Assembly: GCA_963739545.1 (NCBI GenBank) | Contig: CAVUAT010000014.1 | Coordinates: 1,364,001-1,428,000, forward strand | Direction of reading: 5' to 3' | DNA from: CAVUAT01 sp963739545 | GTDB lineage: Bacteria > Actinomycetota > Thermoleophilia > Solirubrobacterales > 70-9 | DNA length: 64,000 nucleotides | Shown: positions 8,615-16,295 of the stretch, in pieces | How the letters are laid out: each line of letters opens with the position of its first letter | Numbering within the stretch: position 1 is the stretch's first letter | Made by a program: the position numbers and the translations under genes | The notes under the pieces: generated by a model | Database searches by the model: none | The model's input: only the letters and a program-made list of their open reading frames with translations | What the model was told of the DNA's origin: nothing

Positions 8615-9468
8615 CCGGCCTCGGGGAACCCGGCGAGCAGCTCGGCCAGGCGGTCGGGCTCCTCGATCTGCGGGCAGTGCCCGCAGCGGGGAAGCAGCTC
8701 GACCTGGGTGCCTGGGATGCCGGCGAGCACCTGCTCGGCACCCGATGAGGAGACCATGCGGTCGCGCTCGCCCCAGACCACCATCACGGGGCACGAGACG
8801 TTCGCGAAGCGAAACGGCGCCTTGATCTCGGGCAGCAGGCGCTTGCCGGTTGCGAGCAGCCGGACGACGTCGCGCTGCGTGCCGATGTGGGTGGTGAATG
8901 CGCCGACCACGGCCTCGTCGGCCTTGCGCGGGCTGGCGAAGGCGAGCACCTTGTAGGTGCTTCCGACCGCCCGGCGCACAGTGCGCTCTGGCACCGGGAC
9001 CGGTGATCGCAGCATCGCTCGAACCAGCGGAGCCCCCTGGATCGCCGTGAACCAGGTCGGCATGTCCAGCCCGGCGGGCGCGATCGGGACGATCCCCGCG
9101 ATATGGCCGCGCTCGTCGCGCTCGGCCGCGCGCAGCGCCGCGGTGCCGCCGAGCGAGTTGCCGGCGATCACAACGTGGCCGTCGGTCGACTCGCCGGCCC
9201 AGCGATCGACCGCCGCGTCCATGAAGGCGTCGTGCTGGGGCAGGATCGGTGCATCGCGGTCGAGGTGGTCGGCGGTGCCGAAGCCCGGGAGGTCGAGAGC
9301 GACCGCCGCGCGACCCTGCTTTCGCAGCCTGTCAAGCAGCAGGCGCCAGGTGTCGGCGCTGTCGGCGTAGCCGTGGATCAGGATCAGCGTCGGCCCTTCC
9401 CCCTCGAGCTCGAGCGCCCGCGTCCTGAACCCGGCCACGGTCGGGTTGTGCTCGACGATCGGCTCCAC
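8611..9468 (-). CDS. Alpha/beta hydrolase
   Basis: A 285-residue alpha/beta-hydrolase. Visible landmarks are the oxyanion strand ILIHGYADSADTW, the nucleophile elbow IAGNSLGGTAAL (Ser), the acid in WGERDRMVS and the catalytic His in LPRCGHCPQIEEPDR. The size and cap region fit hydrolases related to haloperoxidase/2-hydroxymuconate semialdehyde hydrolase; the substrate cannot be told. The start is GTG 9468, which lies 7 nt after a TAGCGT box, so the message is probably leaderless. Its stop overlaps the stop of the convergent glycosyltransferase gene. Confidence 0.85.
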   Translation of the reverse strand: MEPIVEHNPTVAGFRTRALELEGEGPTLILIHGYADSADTWRLLLDRLRKQGRAAVALDLPGFGTADHLDRDAPILPQHDAFMDAAVDRWAGESTDGHVVIAGNSLGGTAALRAAERDERGHIAGIVPIAPAGLDMPTWFTAIQGAPLVRAMLRSPVPVPERTVRRAVGSTYKVLAFASPRKADEAVVGAFTTHIGTQRDVVRLLATGKRLLPEIKAPFRFANVSCPVMVVWGERDRMVSSSGAEQVLAGIPGTQVELLPRCGHCPQIEEPDRLAELLAGFPEAG

Positions 9469-9475
9469 GCGGCTG

Positions 9476-9481
9476 ACGCTA
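9476..9481 (-). promoter_or_regulatory. -10 box, leaderless promoter of the 9468 hydrolase
   Basis: TAGCGT on the minus strand, followed by 7 nt and the GTG start. Confidence 0.5.
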
Positions 9482-9489
9482 GCGCGGGC

Positions 9490-12400
9490 CTAAGACACGG
9501 GGACGGCGTCGTCGGCGGTGTCTTCGTCGGGATCGTCCTCGGGAGGAAGCGCGCCGCCTCGATCCGTGCCGGCGATCAGCTCGTCGGGGGCCTTGTCCTC
9601 GGGGACGAACCCCGACTTCATGCCGAAGTAGGTGGCCTGGGGGTGGTGGGCGATGATCGCGACCGTCGACTGCTCGGGCAGCACGGCGTAGCCGTCGCTC
9701 AGGGTCATCCCGATCTGCTCGAGGTCGAGCAGGCGCCAGACCTTCTCGTGCTCTGACTGGTCCGGGCAGGCGGGGTAGCCCCACGAGTAGCGGCGGCCCT
9801 GGTCGGGGTCGATCCCAAGCTCGCTTCGCGCCTCGGCGTGCAGCCACTCGGCCAGGCCCTCGGCGGCCTGGACCCCGATCCCGTGCGTGAAGAGCTGCTC
9901 GGCGAACTCACCCTCCTTCTCCAGGCGCGCCATCACCTCGGTGACCTCCGGGCCGACCGTCACGCCTTGGAGCGCGACGACGTCGCGCTCGCCAGACTCG
10001 ACACCCCTGTCTTGCTCCGCCCCGCTCCGCAAGGGCCGGTAGTAGTCGGCGAGGCAAATGCGGTCGTGCTTCGGCTGGCGCGGGAAGACGAGCCGCTCGA
10101 GCTCGCGCTCGGGGTCGTCGGGGTCGAAGACCACGAGCTCGTTGCCGTCGGCCGCAGCCGGGAAGTAGCCGAGCCGCACCCGCGGATTGAGGTAGTCCTG
10201 CTCGCGCCACATGCGCTCGAGCTTCGGCGCGAAGCCCTCGTCGCCGTTGTGGCCCTCGACGATCTGGCGCCACTCCTCGCCCTTCTTGCCGCGCCCGCCC
10301 CAGTGGAGCTTGAAGAGCACGTGGCGGTCGAGGTAGGGGTAGACGTCGGCGAGGTCGACGTCGATCTCGCGTACGCCCCAGAACGGCGGCTCGGGGACGG
10401 GGACGTCGGTGCGGATGGCCGAGCGGACGCTGTCGTCGGTGGTCGGCGGCCCGTCGTCGGGCACCTCACCCTTGTCGCGGAGGGTCTGGGCCTCTTCGCG
10501 GATCTTCGCCACCAGCGCCGCGCGGCGCTCGGGCTCGACGAGCTCGTCCATCGTGTCCAGGCCGACGAAGGCGTCCTTGCAGTAGAAGACGCCCGGCTCG
10601 TAGATCTCGTCGGAGTCCTTGCCGCCGGGGTAGAGGATGCGGCGGCCGAAGTCGCGGTTGATGGCGGCGCCGCCGATCAGCACCGGGAAGTCGAGCTTCT
10701 TGGAATGCAGTTCCTGGACCGCGGCCGGCATCTGCTTCGAGGTCGAGACGAGCAGGGCCGAGAGGCCGATGGCGTCGGCCTTCTCCTCGATCGCCGAGTT
10801 GACGATCGTGTCGATCGGGACCTGCTTACCGAGGTCCACCACGGTGTAGCCGTTGTTGGTCAGGATCGTGTTGACCAGCGACTTGCCGATGTCGTGCACG
10901 TCGCCGAACACGGTCGCGATCACGACCTTGCCCTTGCTGTGGCCCTCGATGCGCTCGAGATAGTTCTCGAGCCGGGCGACGGCCTTCTTCATCACGGTGG
11001 CCGACTGCAGCACGAAGGGCAGGATCAGCTCGCCGGCGCCGAACTTGTCGCCGACCTCCTTCATCGCCGGGAGGAGGACGGTATTGAGCGTGGGAACGGC
11101 GCCGATCTTCTCGACCGACTTGTCGATCCAGTCCTCGACGCCCTCCTTCTTCCTGTGCAGGATCTGCCAGTGCAGGGCCTCCTCGGGCTCCATGCCCTCG
11201 GTCGGATCGCCGGCCGCCTGCTCGGCTTCCTCGCCCTTGGACTCGAAGTGCTCGATGAAGTTCTCGAGCGCATCCTCGGAGCGGTTGAAGACGAGGTCGT
11301 CGGTGAGCTCTCGCTCGTGATCGGGGATCTCGGCGTACGGGGTGATGTGGTTCGGGTTGACCATCGCCAGGTCGAGGCCCGCCTCGACGCAGTGGTGCAG
11401 GAATACGGAGTTGAGGACCGCCCGCGCCGCGGGCGAGATGCCGAACGAGACGTTCGAGACGCCGAGGCTGGTCTTCACGCCGGGGATCTCGGCCTTGATC
11501 TGGCGGATGCCCTCGATGGTCTCTACAGCCGAGGGCCGCCACTCCTCGTCGCCGGTGGTCAGCGTGAAGGTGAGTGCGTCGAAGATCAGCGCCTCGGGCT
11601 CGAGGCCGTGCTCGTCGCAGACGAGCTCCTTGATCCGCTTCGCGATCTCGACCTTGCGCTCGCCCGTCTTCGCCATCCCGACCTCGTCGATGGTCAGCGC
11701 GATCAATGCGGCGCCGTGGGCCTTGGCCAGGGGGGCGACGCGGTCGAGCTTGTCGCGGCCGGCCTCGAGGTTGACCGAGTTGACGATCGCGCGGCCGGGG
11801 ATGTGCTCGAGGGCGGCCTCGATCACCTCGGGCTCGGTCGAATCGACCTGGATCGGCGCGGGCTGGGTGAGCGAGATGCGCTCGACGACCTCGCTCATCT
11901 GATCGTCCTCGTCCTGGCGCTCGGTCAGCGCCACGCAGACGTCGAGCACGTGGGCGCCGCCCGAGACCTGGTCCTCGGCGATCTGCAGCAGGCCGTCGTA
12001 GTCGTCGGCGAGCAGCAGCTCCTTCGCCTTGCGCGAGCCCTGCGAGTTGACGCGCTCGCCGACCAGCGTCGGGCGCGGCTCCTGCACGAGCGGCGCGGCG
12101 GTGATCATCGAGCTGACCTGGATCGGGCCGGGCGCCGGACGCTCGGGCGGGACGCGCCGGGAGACGCGCTCGACGATCGCCTTGATGTGCTCCGGGGTGG
12201 TCCCGCAGCAGCCGCCGACGATGCCGACGCCGTAGCGCTCGACGTACTCGCCGAGCGTCTCGGCCAGCGGTCCGGGCTCCTCGGGGAAGATCGTCTCGCC
12301 GTCGGGCCCCTGGTGGGGGATGCCCGCGTTCGGGATGCAGTGCAGCGGCAGCGGGGAGTTCTCGCCGAGGTAGCGGATCGCGTCGCGCATGTCGCCGGGC

Positions 12401-13095
12401 CCAGTCGAGCAGTTGAGCCCGAGCACGTCGACGTCGAGCGCGGTCAGCGTCGTCATCAGCGCCGGCACGTCGGTGCCGAGCAGCATCGTCCCCGACTCCT
12501 TCAGCAGGAACAGGCTCGCCTGGATCGGCAGCGTCACGCCCGTGCGCTTGAAGGCCTGGCGCGCTCCGAAGATCGCCGCCTTGGTCTCGAGGATGTCCTG
12601 CTGGGTTTCGATGATCAGCAGGTCCGCGCCGCCCTCGATCAGGGCGCCAGCCTGCTCGTCGAAGACCTCGACGAGCTTGCCGAAGCTGATGTCGCCGAGC
12701 GTTGGATCGTCGGAGGCGGGGAGGAACCCCGTCGGCCCGATCGAGCCCGCGACGAAGCGGCCCGGCCCGGCGGCCTTCCGGGCGATCTCGGCGGCCTTCC
12801 TGTTGATCTCGAGGACGTGCTCGCCGAGGCCCCACTCGTCGAGCTTGATCCGGCTGCCCTGGAAGGTGTCGGTCTCGAGCACCTCGGCGCCCGCCTCGAT
12901 CATCGAGGCGTGGACGCCCTCGATCACGTCCGGGCGGTTCAACACGAGCGCCTCGTGGCAGCTGCCCTTGAGGCCGCCGTAATCCTCGGCGGTGAGCTCG
13001 AACTCCTCCAGGGTCGCGCCCATACCGCCGTCGAAGACGACCACGCGCTCGCGGATCGCAGCTAGATAGTCACGCTCTGCATTGCCCATACTCAA
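9490..13095 (-). CDS. metH: Cobalamin-dependent methionine synthase MetH
   Basis: It transfers the methyl group of methyltetrahydrofolate via cobalamin to homocysteine. All four modules are present in about 1,200 residues: homocysteine domain (VVFDGGMGATLE at the front; zinc cysteines in GGCCGTTPEHI near residue 293), pterin domain (~330-610), cap plus B12-binding domain with the cobalamin-ligand His in DVHDIGKSLV near residue 730, and the C-terminal SAM reactivation domain (YSWGYPACPDQ). TTG 13095 lies 7 nt from the GGAGGTG Shine-Dalgarno and ATG 13089 lies 13 nt from it, so TTG is favoured. The leader is a SAM-I riboswitch (13107-13204), so expression should fall when SAM is plentiful. Confidence 0.95.
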   Translation of the reverse strand: MSMGNAERDYLAAIRERVVVFDGGMGATLEEFELTAEDYGGLKGSCHEALVLNRPDVIEGVHASMIEAGAEVLETDTFQGSRIKLDEWGLGEHVLEINRKAAEIARKAAGPGRFVAGSIGPTGFLPASDDPTLGDISFGKLVEVFDEQAGALIEGGADLLIIETQQDILETKAAIFGARQAFKRTGVTLPIQASLFLLKESGTMLLGTDVPALMTTLTALDVDVLGLNCSTGPGDMRDAIRYLGENSPLPLHCIPNAGIPHQGPDGETIFPEEPGPLAETLGEYVERYGVGIVGGCCGTTPEHIKAIVERVSRRVPPERPAPGPIQVSSMITAAPLVQEPRPTLVGERVNSQGSRKAKELLLADDYDGLLQIAEDQVSGGAHVLDVCVALTERQDEDDQMSEVVERISLTQPAPIQVDSTEPEVIEAALEHIPGRAIVNSVNLEAGRDKLDRVAPLAKAHGAALIALTIDEVGMAKTGERKVEIAKRIKELVCDEHGLEPEALIFDALTFTLTTGDEEWRPSAVETIEGIRQIKAEIPGVKTSLGVSNVSFGISPAARAVLNSVFLHHCVEAGLDLAMVNPNHITPYAEIPDHERELTDDLVFNRSEDALENFIEHFESKGEEAEQAAGDPTEGMEPEEALHWQILHRKKEGVEDWIDKSVEKIGAVPTLNTVLLPAMKEVGDKFGAGELILPFVLQSATVMKKAVARLENYLERIEGHSKGKVVIATVFGDVHDIGKSLVNTILTNNGYTVVDLGKQVPIDTIVNSAIEEKADAIGLSALLVSTSKQMPAAVQELHSKKLDFPVLIGGAAINRDFGRRILYPGGKDSDEIYEPGVFYCKDAFVGLDTMDELVEPERRAALVAKIREEAQTLRDKGEVPDDGPPTTDDSVRSAIRTDVPVPEPPFWGVREIDVDLADVYPYLDRHVLFKLHWGGRGKKGEEWRQIVEGHNGDEGFAPKLERMWREQDYLNPRVRLGYFPAAADGNELVVFDPDDPERELERLVFPRQPKHDRICLADYYRPLRSGAEQDRGVESGERDVVALQGVTVGPEVTEVMARLEKEGEFAEQLFTHGIGVQAAEGLAEWLHAEARSELGIDPDQGRRYSWGYPACPDQSEHEKVWRLLDLEQIGMTLSDGYAVLPEQSTVAIIAHHPQATYFGMKSGFVPEDKAPDELIAGTDRGGALPPEDDPDEDTADDAVPVS

Positions 13096-13106
13096 AGGTT
13101 TTCACC

Positions 13107-13204
13107 TCCATCGATCCCCGGCTGTAGCACCTCACCTCGATCCTGGGATCTCGGCCGGTTGCTGCGACGTCTCAGGTCCGGGCCCCTCGGTCGCTCTGGA
13201 TGGA
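13107..13204 (-). ncRNA. SAM-I riboswitch (S-box) in the metH leader
   Basis: The minus strand reads as a SAM-I aptamer: P1 TCCATC (13204-13199) pairs with GATGGA (13112-13107); CAGAG follows P1; P2 is GCGAC/GTCGC; the core has GAGGG, GG.CC, GA and GCAGCAACCGG; P3 carries a GATCC-CA-GGATC hairpin; and AGGTGCTACAGCC closes the core. The 3' strand of P1 overlaps the metH Shine-Dalgarno (GGAGGTG, 13109-13103), and no terminator hairpin with a U-run is seen, so control is probably translational: SAM binding stabilises P1 and hides the ribosome site. Confidence 0.88.
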
Positions 13205-13274
13205 ACCGCCATTTAAGGTAGCGCACGTCTGGGGGAAAGCCCAGGAGTCCACGTCCACTAGGGAAGGGAATCCC

Positions 13275-13841
13275 ATGATGGAACGATTGAACCGGCGGAT
13301 GCCGTCCGCCGCGATGGTGGTCGCGATCGCGTCGCTGTGCGTCGCGCTTGGCACGACGGCGTATGCCGCAAAGGTGAAGTTGACCGCGGGAAGCGTCAAG
13401 ACGAAGGCGATCAAGAACGCCGCAGTGACCGAGGCGAAGCTCGCCAAGGGCTCCGTCACGGAGGGGAAGCTCGGCCCAGGTGCGGTTTCGAGCGGCAAGC
13501 TCGCAGCTGGTGCGGTTACGACCAACAAGCTCGGCCCGTGCCCCGCCGGGACCTCGCTGCTGTTGGGCGAGTGCTTCGAGACGACGGCCCGGCCCGCCGC
13601 GACCTGGTTCGCGGCGTCAACCGCCTGCGGAAACTCGGGGGGCAGCCTCCCGTTGTCGGGCCAGCTGAACGCGATCCGCCAGGCCCCGGGAATCGACCTG
13701 GGCACGCTGGGCGGCACCGACAACATGGCCGCAGAGCAGATCGACGGCAGCTACGGGGCCGTCAGCGACCTCGGACAGGTCTCGGTCGCGATCGGCGTGA
13801 ACACGGCTCGACCGTTCCGCTGCGTTCTGCCTCGCGGCTGA
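13275..13841 (+). CDS. Secreted decapeptide-repeat protein
   Basis: A 188-residue protein beginning MMERLNRRMPSAAM, with a hydrophobic export segment ending GTTAYAAKV. Five consecutive 10-residue units follow (residues 38-87: AGSVKTKAIK, NAAVTEAKLA, KGSVTEGKLG, PGAVSSGKLA, AGAVTTNKLG). The C-terminal ~100 residues carry paired cysteines (GPCPAGTSLLLGECFE, TACGNSGG, PFRC). This build is familiar from secreted proteins of Solirubrobacterales, where the repeat is thought to form a rigid or beta-helical surface module; no function is established. A GGGAAGGGAA Shine-Dalgarno precedes the ATG. It diverges from metH, and its promoter must lie near or inside the riboswitch region. Confidence 0.72.
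   Translation: MMERLNRRMPSAAMVVAIASLCVALGTTAYAAKVKLTAGSVKTKAIKNAAVTEAKLAKGSVTEGKLGPGAVSSGKLAAGAVTTNKLGPCPAGTSLLLGECFETTARPAATWFAASTACGNSGGSLPLSGQLNAIRQAPGIDLGTLGGTDNMAAEQIDGSYGAVSDLGQVSVAIGVNTARPFRCVLPRG
13386..13535 (+). repeat. Five in-frame 30-bp coding repeats
   Basis: These encode five decapeptides of consensus xGSVxxxKLx. The DNA copies differ at many positions while the GSV/GAV and KL pattern is kept, so the repeat is maintained at protein level. Confidence 0.8.
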
Positions 13842-13861
13842 CGCTAAGAAGCTGAGGAGGC

Positions 13862-13889
13862 ACCGGGGCGGCCAGCGTGCCGCCCCGGT
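13862..13889 (+). terminator. Hairpin after the repeat-protein gene
   Basis: A perfect 10-bp stem (ACCGGGGCGG / CCGCCCCGGT) with an 8-nt loop lies 20 bp past the stop. There is no clear U-run, only TTGG. It may act as a terminator in this GC-rich genome. The following stretch to 14081 shows no gene. Confidence 0.5.
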
Positions 13890-14081
13890 TGGCGACGGGA
13901 TGCGTAACTTGGCGCCCTGGTGGAGCGGATTGCGGCTGCTCGGCGCTTTCGCCGTAGGCTCGAGAAGTAGAGGACGCCCGTGCCCTTCCACGCCCGATCG
14001 GCGCCGGCCTGAATGGCTAGGCGCGGCGCCAACTTCGGTCCAGTCGTGTTTCGCCCGCGCTCCACGGGGAAAGCTCGCACC

Positions 14082-14312
14082 GTGACCGTCGGCGGCTCAC
14101 TCTTTGTCATCGCGATCGGCGCCGTGCTGCGCTATGCAGTCGAGGATTCGATCAAGGGCGTCGACCTAGCCACGATCGGCTTGATCCTGATGATCGTCGG
14201 CGTCGCGGGACTGCTGCTCGGCCTCTACTTTGCGTTCTCCCGGCGCGGGCCCGTCGACCCGCGCTACGAAGACCCGCGCTACGAAGACCCTCCGCCGCCC
14301 CCGCGAATCTGA
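14082..14312 (+). CDS. Small two-helix membrane protein (DUF6458-like)
   Basis: A 76-residue protein from GTG 14082 (VTVGGSLFVIAIGAVLRYAV). Two membrane helices (GSLFVIAIGAVLRY and IGLILMIVGVAGLLLGLYFAF) are joined by the conserved link SIKGVDLATIG, as in the DUF6458 family of actinobacteria. The tail is a short Pro-rich repeat (DPRYEDPRYEDPPPPP) in which a 15-bp unit is duplicated. An upstream in-frame ATG at 14013 would add a basic segment without clear homology, so the GTG is preferred. The function is unknown. Confidence 0.7.
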   Translation: MTVGGSLFVIAIGAVLRYAVEDSIKGVDLATIGLILMIVGVAGLLLGLYFAFSRRGPVDPRYEDPRYEDPPPPPRI

Positions 14313-14346
14313 CGGGCGGCCGCCCTCACCGGGGCACGGCTCGCCG

Positions 14347-15933
14347 TTACCTCTTTGTCCTGCCCAAGCGGCGGCGGAGTCCGCGAGCGTTGAAGAACGT
14401 GACGATCTTGCTCAGCTGGTTGCGACGCTTGGCCGTGTAGGGGAAGTAGAGGGCCTCGCGCTTGGCGCCGAGCCCGCGGCGGGTGATCACCAGGGACTCG
14501 GGCCGCACGAACTTCTTGATTCCGTACTCGCCGTGACGGAACCCGATGCCGGAGTCCTTCCACCCGCCCATCGGGACGTCGCAGGCCAGGAAGTTGACCA
14601 GCACGTCGTTGACGCAGGCGGCGCCGACCTCGAGCCGGCGGGCGACGGCCTCGGCCTGGGCGGTCTCGCCGAACACATAGGCGGAGAGCCCGTAGCGGGT
14701 GTCGTTGGCCAGGCGCACGGCTTCGTCGGCGTCGCGCACCTTCATCACGCCGACGACGGGGCCGAAGGTCTCGTCGACCATCACCTTCATCGAGTGGTCG
14801 ACCTCGGTGATCACGGTCGGCGGATACCAGTCCCCGCCGGCCTGGCCCTCGAGGCGCTCGCCGCCGGTGACGATCGTCGCGCCCTGCTCGCGGGCGTCGG
14901 CGACATGGTCCTCGACGATCCTCGTCTGGGGCGGGAAGGTCATCGCGCCGACGTCCTGCCCGTAGTCGCGTCCGTCCATGCCCTGCTTCAAGTCCTTCAC
15001 CTCGGCCGTGAACTTGGCCAGGAACTCGTCGTAGACCGGCTCCTCCACATAGAGTCGCTCGACCGACATGCAGACCTGGCCGGTGTTGGCGAACGAGCCC
15101 CAGGTCGCGGCGTTGGCCGCCTTCTGGATGTCGGCGCTCTCGAGCACGATCATCGGGTCCTTGCCGCCGAGCTCGGCGCTGACGGGAGTCAGCGTCTCGG
15201 CGGCGCGGCCGAGCACCTTCTTGGCGGTGCGATCCGAGCCCGTGAACTGCACGTAGTCGACCTCGTCGACAAGGGCCGAGCCCGTCTCGCCCATCCCCTG
15301 GACGACGTCGAGCACGTCGGGGCCGCCGATCTCCCGCTTCCATGCCTCGACGATCTCGGCGATGCCCATCGGGGTGATCTCCGAAGGCTTGATCACGACC
15401 GCGGCGCCGGCCTGCAGCGCGGGGAGCGCGTCGCCTAGCGAGAGGATCAGGGGGAAGTTCCACGGGCTGATCACGCCGACCACCGGGTAGGGGCGGTACT
15501 GCACCCGGAGGCGCTTCGCCTTCATCAGCGGGGAATGTGCGGCGACCTTCTCGTCGCCGATGAACCTCTCGGCCCTCTTGCCGTAGTAGTTGATGAGGTC
15601 GGCGAGGTACACCGTCTCGCCGCCGGACTCGCCGCGGACCTTGCCGGTCTCGGCCTGCATCGTGTCTGCGATCTGGTCTTGGTGGTCGAGGAGCCAGTCG
15701 CGAAGCTTGTAGAGCCACTGGGCGCGGCCCTTGTTGCCGAGGGCCTCCCATGCGGGCTGGTTGGCCCGCACGCGCGAGACGACCTCGGCGACGCGCTCGG
15801 GCCCATCGACGGGCAGCGTCGTGATGACGGTGTCGTCGGCCGGCTTTCGGACCTCGAAGGTCGCTCCGTTCGACGACGTGGTGGCGGAGCCGTTCGTCTG
15901 CTCCCCGCGCTTGCTGCCGATGCCGATGGCCAT
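14347..15933 (-). CDS. NAD(P)-dependent aldehyde dehydrogenase (succinate-semialdehyde-type)
   Basis: This 528-residue protein oxidises an aldehyde to the acid. It shows the whole ALDH signature set: GVISPWNFPLILSLGDALPA, the Glu motif VSAELGGKDPMIV, the catalytic Cys in NTGQVCMSVERLYV, the TFGPVVGVMKV segment and the GGWKDSGIGFRHG ending. The similarity pattern is to succinate-semialdehyde/broad-specificity ALDHs of actinobacteria, and the substrate is not fixed. The tail has ~40 extra basic residues ending RRRLGRTKR. The Shine-Dalgarno (GAGGGGAG) sits in one arm of a leader hairpin (15936-15972), which may limit translation. Confidence 0.88.
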   Translation of the reverse strand: MAIGIGSKRGEQTNGSATTSSNGATFEVRKPADDTVITTLPVDGPERVAEVVSRVRANQPAWEALGNKGRAQWLYKLRDWLLDHQDQIADTMQAETGKVRGESGGETVYLADLINYYGKRAERFIGDEKVAAHSPLMKAKRLRVQYRPYPVVGVISPWNFPLILSLGDALPALQAGAAVVIKPSEITPMGIAEIVEAWKREIGGPDVLDVVQGMGETGSALVDEVDYVQFTGSDRTAKKVLGRAAETLTPVSAELGGKDPMIVLESADIQKAANAATWGSFANTGQVCMSVERLYVEEPVYDEFLAKFTAEVKDLKQGMDGRDYGQDVGAMTFPPQTRIVEDHVADAREQGATIVTGGERLEGQAGGDWYPPTVITEVDHSMKVMVDETFGPVVGVMKVRDADEAVRLANDTRYGLSAYVFGETAQAEAVARRLEVGAACVNDVLVNFLACDVPMGGWKDSGIGFRHGEYGIKKFVRPESLVITRRGLGAKREALYFPYTAKRRNQLSKIVTFFNARGLRRRLGRTKR

Positions 15934-15935
15934 TG

Positions 15936-15972
15936 TGGCTCCCCTCGCTGCGGTCGCTTGTGCGAGGGGCCA
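15936..15972 (-). promoter_or_regulatory. Leader hairpin enclosing the aldehyde-dehydrogenase ribosome site
   Basis: On the minus strand TGG-CCCCTCGC pairs with GCGAGGGG-(AG)-CCA, an 8+3 bp stem with a 2-nt bulge and 13-nt loop. The GAGGGGAG Shine-Dalgarno is in the 3' arm, ending 5 nt before the ATG. This could be translational control or chance in GC-rich DNA. The remaining intergenic DNA up to 16295 holds no gene; it has a short AAACGC/GCGTTT hairpin at 16165-16181. Confidence 0.4.
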
Positions 15973-16295
15973 CCATACCGGCCCCCGCTCAGGCTGGCTG
16001 AGCAGCCAGTCCCTGCGTCAAGCGCGGGCGCGCGGCGGCCGCCGCGGCCTCGACCCGGGCAAGTAGCTGCGATCGGACCTCCGGTCCAGGTAGTGCGAAT
16101 CGGCACACGAGTTCGGTTTTCCGCACATTGCCGGGGTTTTCACAGACTGCTCGACCGGTTGGAGAAACGCTGGAGGCGTTTTTCCGACAGCGGTCTAAGG
16201 GAAGTCGGCCCGCGCGTCCTTACGTTGATGGCGTTCCATAAACGCGACCCCCGGGCCAAGACGTGTCGGTGGGCAATGAAACGAAGGGACTGGTA

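Noticed and set aside
9838..13065. Very long open frame opposite metH (over 1,000 codons)
   Set aside because: It is the GC-rich antisense shadow of metH; composition is Ala/Asp/Leu/Arg-biased with no domain, and metH is complete on the other strand.
16141..16295. GlnR/nitrogen-regulator box upstream of amtB
   Set aside because: I looked for the GTnAC-n6-GaAAC pattern and found only a lone GAGAAACGC, which also forms a short hairpin; not enough to call.
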